64,000 bases of DNA, taken from the NCBI GenBank assembly GCA_031763025.1, contig JASSKH010000003.1:18818977-18882976 (forward strand). The letters run 5' to 3'. The number at the start of each line of letters is the position of its first letter. The first letter of the stretch is position 1. This stretch comes from Macrocystis pyrifera. Its lineage: Eukaryota > Sar > Phaeophyceae > Laminariales > Laminariaceae. The translations under genes and the position numbers were made by a program. This document shows positions 58,109-64,000 of the stretch, piece after piece. The notes under the pieces are model-generated. The model worked only from the letters and a program-made list of their open reading frames with translations, was not told the DNA's origin and ran no database searches.

Positions 58109-58334
58109 CTGAGTAAAGACGAGGCGTTTTTTGTTGGTGAAGATCAAGCGGCACCGCTGGGTGATGTTGTGGAACACCCCCGGGGCGTTCTCCAGGCCGG
58201 CGAGATGGAGCACGTCGTCGGCAAACTCGCCTTCCATGAGGGTAAAGCTGTGAAGCTCTTCGTGGGACACCACGCTGGGACGGACAGCGTCAAGGTGCTT
58301 GACGGCGCATTCCACATCCCATTTGGCGAGGGCT
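58109..58334 (-). CDS. exon 2 of the spliced gene
   Basis: The acceptor is CGCACATGTAG, then A completes the split codon. The 75 following codons are strongly protein-like (for example FADDVLHLAGLENAPGVFHN). The donor is GTGGGT at 58108-58103, phase 0. The intron starts almost directly with a ~36-bp poly(C/G) tract. Confidence 0.68.
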
Positions 58335-58475
58335 CTACATGTGCGGGGTGCGGAGTGCGGTGGCCAGCGAATAGCAGCAGCGGTTGGGGAAGGGGCAGGG
58401 AGTCGAACATTCTTCATGATAGGACAGAATAGGGTCGGTTTGCTTGGTAAGTCGGACGTGTGGAGAAGAAAATTA

Positions 58476-58526
58476 AGTCCAGTCAAGTCAAGTCAAGTCA
58501 AGTCCAGTCAAGTCAAGTCAAGTCGT
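58476..58526. repeat. (AAGTC)n microsatellite
   Basis: About ten AGTCA/AGTCC pentamers in intron 1. Confidence 0.85.
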
Positions 58527-58577
58527 GCTTCCATAGCTTACGCCAACGTATCCAATTAGAGCAGTGGGAGTTAGTGC

Positions 58578-58693
58578 TACGGGGGACCATAGTAAATAGG
58601 ACCTACGGTGCACACAAAAAACTACCGGTACGTATTTACCTTTTTTTACTAACGATATTTGGTCCTATTTACTATGGTCCCCCCCCGTAATAG
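58578..58693. mobile_element. MITE, family 1 copy 6
   Basis: CTACGGGGGACCATAGTAAA ... TTTACTATGGTCCCCCCCCG, AT-rich interior. Confidence 0.85.
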
Positions 58694-58799
58694 TACAACG
58701 CAAACGGAGACGGGTGCAAACGTGAGATTCTGCCCGAACTGCTGGGCACTCGCACTGATCGTCGGTAACACCAAGCTCATCATTTATTTTCGTTGGTAT

Positions 58800-58878
58800 A
58801 CCACTCTGTCCCAAATATAATCACCGGTTTTACACTTAGTGTCAAAACAAACGGTGATTATATTTAGAGACATAGTAC
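58800..58878. mobile_element. MITE, family 2 (mariner-like ends)
   Basis: CTGTCCCAAATATAATCACCG at the left pairs with CGGTGATTATATTTAGAGACA at the right, leaving a ~27-bp centre. TA-rich flanks fit a TA target, as in Tc1/mariner. Confidence 0.75.
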
Positions 58879-59489
58879 TATATATATCGAGGGGTCTCGA
58901 CGGGTTTAAGATAAACAGAAATCGGGCCAAAAGGGGTCAAGACAAATAATCGTGGCGTGGTATGGTCGTTCGGCGTACGTACTTTCCTAGATAGCCCACG
59001 CCATGCTCGATCGGCCTTGTGCTCAAGTTGCCGAGCTGAGGGATTTCTTTCCTTCCGATGAGCACGCTGTCATCCCCGCCCTGTCTCCGGTTTCACCACA
59101 TGGATGAGGATGAAAGGAACAATCGGCGGAAGCACGGTCGGAAAACCAGAAACGGAACGTGTAAGAACGGAAACCGTATCATGACTGCGATCGTAACGGT
59201 ATAGGGCGCTAACGGCCACCAGCACGTTCGAGGTAATAGGTTAAAAAAAAAAACAGTACCACTGCTACAGCGAACATTTAGCAAACAGTGTCACGCACCC
59301 TTTGAACTAATGCCCCCCCCCACCCCCCGCCGACCTCCACTCCTCCCCTCCCTGCCCCCCCCCCGCCAACCACCCCTCCTTTCCACCCTGCCCTCCCCCC
59401 CACCCCCCCCCCCCCCTCCCTCCTTCGCCTCCGTCCCTTCCTTTCCCCCCCCGCTTCCATCCCCCCCCCCCCCCCCCCCGCAACCAGCA
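58879..59489. other. intron 1 sequence, no gene seen
   Basis: 59310-59480 is almost pure C with T and A. The rest is unique without a supported exon. Confidence 0.4.
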
Positions 59490-59830
59490 GTTCAAGGTAA
59501 AGGCACCCAAGAGGCAGTTACAGAGTACTCCCATTGCTGTCTCTGAAGTGGCTTCACCAGCAATTAAACTAACTCATCGAAGCTGTCATCCGTATGCAAG
59601 TCCGCCTCACAAGCGGTTCTTAGTAGGATGCAGCTCACCCTTCATGCGACTCGCCGGACACCTCACGGCGGCTTCGCGCTTAGTGCAAGTAAGCAATGTC
59701 TGCCTGGTCGGTGAAAACCCGACATGCCCCGTCCCAGCATTGTAGGGATGCGAGGGTCTATGGTCATACATACGACTACGACCATGCATGAAATCGAGTA
59801 CATCTCTCCTATCGAGTACACCCCCCCCCC
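59490..59830 (+). repeat. C-tailed dispersed repeat, 5-prime truncated copy
   Basis: CACCCAAGAGGCAGTTACAG through GCATTGTAGGGATGCGAGGG to a short C run (59820-59830). It is preceded by another C run. Confidence 0.78.
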
Positions 59831-59914
59831 AAGCAGCAAAACGCCCTCAAAAGCTCAAAAGTGACCGTCGTCGTCGTCTACACAATGTCTCCTCACATAC
59901 AGTAGGAATTATCC

Positions 59915-60105
59915 ACGGCTGTTCACGGGTTGGCTCAAACCTCGCGGGCCGAGTCGCATCGGGTCGGGTCGGGTCAGGTAAGGGTGACCCGACCCAATCT
60001 GTGAGAGGTTGAAAAACTCTTGACCCGACCCGACCGGTGAGATTTCGAAGAGATGCTGAACTGACCCGAGGGTCGAGTCGTAAGCCGTGAAGAGCCCTGG
60101 AAATT
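59915..60105 (-). repeat. GGGTC-rich dispersed repeat, reverse copy
   Basis: Reverse complement is collinear with 32575-32760 (CGAAATCTCACCGG...GGGTCGGGT, ending near GAACAGCCGTGG). Confidence 0.55.
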
Positions 60106-60766
60106 AGCCCCACAACAATAAAAAACTAGCGTATCACAGAAAGGACGAAATAGAACTTGACGAGCCTGAAGTGACCAGTCCGCTATAAGAGCAGTGGGTA
60201 GCCCCCCTTAAGGGACCTACCTCGCGGGGATGGAACACGGTGTACATCGGACCTCAAAGTTCTGACTATTATCCCCAGACACCACTAACGTGCAAGGCGC
60301 CAATATCATCTCTCATAAACCAACGTTGGTACGTACGTATACAGCGCATCGTTTTCGCCCACTATTGACTGCTGGTACCCGTATACCAGGTATAAGGGTA
60401 CGAGGGACACTGGTACCGCATATGAGGGGCTCTCCAAGCTCGAACGCACTAACAGCAGCCGTAGGGTCCAATAGAGAAGGGCTGTCTCTAACAAGGGACG
60501 TCGGTACTGTACAAAAGGGACCCTCCAATCCTTAACGCACTCCTATACTACAGCGTTCCCTGAAGCGGTTACGTACGTACTGACTACCAGTCCGTACAGG
60601 AACAGGCAAGGCCGATTTGGAGCCATGGGAATACAAGGCCGAGTTGCAGCAGAGGGCATGGGGTACCGCAATCGTCATTTTATGTTTTAGGAATAACCCT
60701 ATCACCATGCTATTAATAGCTCGAGACCGAAATATTTATTGGTTGACCGGAGATGGGTATGTTATC

Positions 60767-60819
<53 letters not shown>

Positions 60820-61336
60820 GATACCCAGGATTTCGCGCAATTTTCCCAGTAAGAGACTTTTTCTTTTTTTCTGAGCTCGTACGGCCTGACAAACATCTAC
60901 AGTATATATATACACTTGTTTTTACTATGATGTCTTTGGTACTGTTAGCCACCTCACGAACAGTCCTCAGTGTTAGCCATCACATATTCCTATTGTTCTC
61001 ACCCGGAGGAAACAAATCGACAGTTCCGAGTCCTGGTTGGTTGGGCCATCATACACGAAGCCAAAAAAAACATGTGATCTATGGCCTCTGCCAGATGAGA
61101 CCACGAGCCAGGTGGCTAGGGGACATCACACAGGATCCCCGGCCACTGCTCCACTCACACATGCGATTACACTGAAACCTCCACGGCTTGGTATCTTTTG
61201 GCTACAGATCCAAAAAAAGGAAAAGTCATGGGCATCGACCAGAACCAGAATCAGAATCGAAGTCCGGTCGAATGACTCGTCGTATTATAACTTCACCTTT
61301 TTGACCTTACATCCCTGCACGGACTGGTAGACTTAC
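60106..61336. other. intron 1 start (minus strand), no gene seen
   Basis: Contains a run of about 49 C (60769-60817). No supported exon was found. Confidence 0.4.
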
Positions 61337-61758
61337 AAAAAATACCAAGTACGTTGCTTCGTCCTCACCAGCAGGTTCTCCTTCTGCCGGTCGTACTGCT
61401 CCGCCGCGAAAGGCCAATCATCCGTGTGGAAGTACGTCAGGTCGTCCGCGGGGGTCACGCTCCGGGCATTCCTGTCTGTCGGGACGGTGTAGGCCGGGGC
61501 CGGGCTCCGCTCGGGCGCGGCCGCCGCCGCCGCTCTCGAGTCCACCCTGTTCGCAGCTGTCGCCGGAGCCGCCGTCGCCACCGCTGCCACCGACGGTATG
61601 TTCCTCTCTGAGTTGTACGCGAGCGCAGGCCGGTCTGTGTGACTCCCCTCTACCCTTGCGCCACCACCGCTCGCGTTATATCTGCTGCCGTCGGTCGTCG
61701 CGCGGCGACCTTCGTTGGAGTTATTGCCGGTGTGGCTCGAGCCGTCCATCGACTGCAT
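61337..61758 (-). CDS. exon 1 of the spliced gene
   Basis: Chosen start: the ATG at 61756-61758 (MQSMDGSSHTGNN). An upstream in-frame ATG at 61905 would add 49 His/Pro/Thr-rich residues that look like leader. The first ~100 codons are Ala/Ser/Pro-rich. The end, DDLTYFHTDDWPFAAEQYD, is more protein-like. The donor is GTAAGT at 61336-61331, phase 2. An alternative GTGAGG donor lies about 40 bases upstream in phase 0, but it would not fit exon 2. Confidence 0.6.
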
Positions 61759-62065
61759 GGGTTGGGGGCGGGAGTGAGAGTGGTGGGGTGGTGTGGCGGT
61801 GGCGGTGGGGTGAGGTGAGTGACTGAGTGCGTGCGTGCGTGGGTGAGTGTGCCCAAAAGCGCCGCGCGGGGGACGTGTCTCACACACGTACTGCTGTAAT
61901 ATCATCAGTAATGCCGTTTCGTATTTACACGAGCACAGCTAGATACGACTGATTATCCCTCTGGTATCCTAATTTTATTGCTTGCTAGACACAGCCAGTA
62001 CACTACTGTAGTAGCTTCAATTCAAATACATCGTAGGCCTCCGATGGAAACAAACACAATGGCAG
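61759..62065 (-). other. upstream region of the spliced gene
   Basis: G/T-rich (GGTGGGGTGAG, GTGCGTGCG) just above the chosen start on the plus strand. No TATA box can be assigned with confidence. Confidence 0.35.
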
Positions 62066-62257
62066 CTAAGGGCCCATCTTAACGGGGACTTTCGGCTCTT
62101 TCAATTGGACTTGATTTTTTTTTCTAATTTAATTCAAGGGCCCATCTTATCGAGGACTTTCGATTCTTTCAATTTGACTATATATTTTTTTTTTTCCAGT
62201 TTAATTTACATCTGATTGAACGAAATTTAGTGTTCTCCGTTAAGATGGGCTCTAAAG
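62066..62257. mobile_element. MITE, family 3
   Basis: AAGGGCCCATCTTAACGGGG at the left pairs with CTCCGTTAAGATGGGCTCT at the right. The left end is duplicated in tandem (62069 and about 62128, GGGCCCATCTTA...GGACTTTCG). The interior is T-rich. Confidence 0.72.
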
Positions 62258-62957
62258 GCCACGGCGGCACTACTCAGAAATCTGTTTTTGTCGAGTGCTC
62301 GCGAGCATGTAAACGTTCCGCCAAAATATCCAAACGAATCCGAAACAGAAGAATTGATTCGCAAAACAAGATCCGTTTTTTCTCGGTGCTGCAAAGAAGA
62401 AAGAAAAAAACAAGAATCCAGCCCGGTAACTTGCTATTAATACCACTGACGGGGATCGCAACTTGGTTAATACTAACACTTTTTTGGGGTACAGCAGTTG
62501 ATTATTACGGAAGAATTTAACACTCTGCCCAGAACTATAAGCACCTTTTGGTTTAGCGTTTATTTCGAAACCGGTGATTGTACTATGGGACAGACTGGTA
62601 GTAATCAGAACCAACCATGGTACGGGGATATTTGGTTTTCGCGTCCATCGTGGTTTCTGACGACTATTAATAAAAGCCGCTCGCGATAGATCAACGTTTC
62701 CGCCATTCCGCCAGAAATCCAAAAGGTTTCGACATGTTGCAACGTCATGTCATTCTCCCTTGCTCGGGTTATATAGTATCAGTGCGCAGAATGATTCTTT
62801 TAAATTGTCCTGTTGACCCGGGCAGCATCCAGGGGAGCCGCTGGCCTATATCTTTGACAAAGGAATTACATATAGAATACGCGCGTTCGGCATTTTATTA
62901 CAACACTATTATAGTAAAATTCAGTACAAATGGAACATAGACGAGACGTATTTACGC
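62258..62957. other. no gene supported
   Basis: ORFs on both strands lack motifs. No splice-bounded exon was found. Confidence 0.35.
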
Positions 62958-63009
62958 AGCTTGCAAAGTTGAGTATCAACTACTTGATCAGTCAAACTCA
63001 CAGCTGACG
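62958..63009. repeat. copy of the element 1 target sequence without the element
   Basis: CAGCTTGCAAAGTTGAGTAT to CAGCTGACGT as at 2284-2349. It is followed by ATTTCATAATTTTATAAAA, resembling the right flank of element 1 at 8440 (ATTTCAAAAATTATAAAAA). Confidence 0.5.
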
Positions 63010-63517
63010 TATTTCATAATTTTATAAAATTCACCGAACTTTTCGTGAAGGTCGTTATGTTATGGGGGTGCCGTAGCCATGACGCTAGGGCTAGCTAGCC
63101 CCGAAAAGAAAAAATACGCTCCCATCTTGCGATAGTTTTGTGCTGCTGGCTGTCTAGCTGGCTGGCTGGCTGGCTGGCTAAAAATTCGAGGACACGAAGA
63201 AAGAACCTCGTGAGTCGTTTCTGGCGGCCTACGACTGCTCTCTCGTTCTCACCCGGAGCCCTCACACACGTCCCACAAGGAGAGCGTGAATTAATTTCGT
63301 GGGCTTTAGTTGCCTGCGAGAAGCTGCAGCTGTCCGCAAGTTACGTGCAAGCTAACGTCGAATTGAGTAGGGGGTAGCTTTTTATGTCTTTTTTTTTTAT
63401 CCTCCGGCGGATTGGTAATAACAAAGCTTAAGCTCACCACACTTCCACATTCTTACGTCAAGTGTCGTATCTTTCTGAATTTCGACCAATTTCGACAACT
63501 AACTGCAACACCCCAAA
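63010..63517. other. no gene supported
   Basis: A (GGCT)n run at 63155-63180 and short ORFs only. Confidence 0.35.
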
Positions 63518-63612
63518 GTCGAGATGAGACGGAGACCTCCGTTGAGAAAGTGCGCACGGGCAATCTGGAGGGAATCACCAACCTGCTGTGGATGAAACAC
63601 CGAGCTGACTAG
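63518..63612 (+). CDS. possible last exon of a plus-strand gene
   Basis: The frame SRDETETSVEKVRTGNLEG...NLLWMKHRAD ends at TAG (63610-63612). It has the charged and hydrophobic pattern of real protein. An acceptor CACCCCAAAG lies just upstream, and others are possible. I found no partner exon and do not recognise the family, so this is a candidate only. Confidence 0.35.
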
Positions 63613-64000
63613 CCGACACACCCGCTCTCTGCTAATGCACGAGCCAGTCGAAGGCCCCAATTCACCGTGTAAAAATAGCTGCGTAACCAAAACTGCACCG
63701 AAAAAATATCTAGAGCATAAGAGTCACCCGGAAACCCGGGGAAGGGCGGTGGATAATAACCTCCGTGGCCAACAGCAGTACTGCGCGTGTATTTGTTTCG
63801 GCATTAGCATGAGTATAGTATACAAGAATATCTTTTCGTGATAGAGTGATAACGTATTCAGTCATGCAGTTGTACAGAGTACCTGAGTACATCCCTGGAA
63901 AAAAACCCAGTTTGCCTAAAATCACGCTTTACTTCCCATCACAATCCGTATGTTGTTTTCCCTCTGTTTCGCTTCCTCAGTCAGGTTTTCCGTTGTGTAG
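63613..64000. other. no gene seen
   Basis: No protein-like frame, RNA gene or repeat recognised up to the window edge. Confidence 0.4.

Noticed and set aside
57971-58486. 171-codon single-exon gene
   Set aside because: The protein-like core is 58109-58334 with splice sites on both sides. The remainder reads poly-Gly from a homopolymer and intron.

Overview
This is a eukaryotic nuclear window dominated by repeats. It carries a spliced gene with GT-AG introns, a Ty1/copia element, tyrosine-recombinase (YR) retrotransposons of Ngaro/DIRS type, MITEs, several satellites and very long homopolymers and (ATT)n arrays. This mix fits a large-intron algal genome. A brown alga or other stramenopile is my guess, but no marker gene proves it. 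I see no rRNA, tRNA, operon or CRISPR.

Left part (1-9.5 kb): a partial minus-strand coding stretch, a diverged tandem repeat, and a decayed Ngaro-like element on the minus strand (2351-8439) with gag, RT/RNase H and YR remnants.

Centre (9.5-29.5 kb): a ~200-bp satellite has been split twice. A minus-strand copia element (9572-17576) with matching LTRs and a GATTC target duplication sits in it. So does a 10-kb element (19030 to about 29032) with a plus-strand tyrosine recombinase, 120-bp direct repeats and a ~6.4-kb array of 88-bp units.

Right part (30-62 kb): on the minus strand I can assemble a six-exon gene (383 codons, 61758 to 31830). Every junction matches in phase and carries GT and AG. 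Its protein is not recognised. Its 17.6-kb fourth intron holds two Ngaro-like elements (36634-43031 and 44321-50976), each flanked on both sides by (ATT)n. The first has open pol and YR genes and identical A repeats, so it is young. In the second the coding interior is largely replaced by an array of 111/113/121-bp units derived from the RT/RNase H gene. The other introns hold MITEs, a solo LTR nested in a MITE, and a dispersed repeat that ends in long poly(C).

The most interesting themes are YR elements that carry internally grown satellites, YR elements sitting exactly inside (ATT)n arrays, and a host gene that appears to tolerate two of them in one intron. All joins and homologies were read by eye. 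No alignment, RNA or database search was run.
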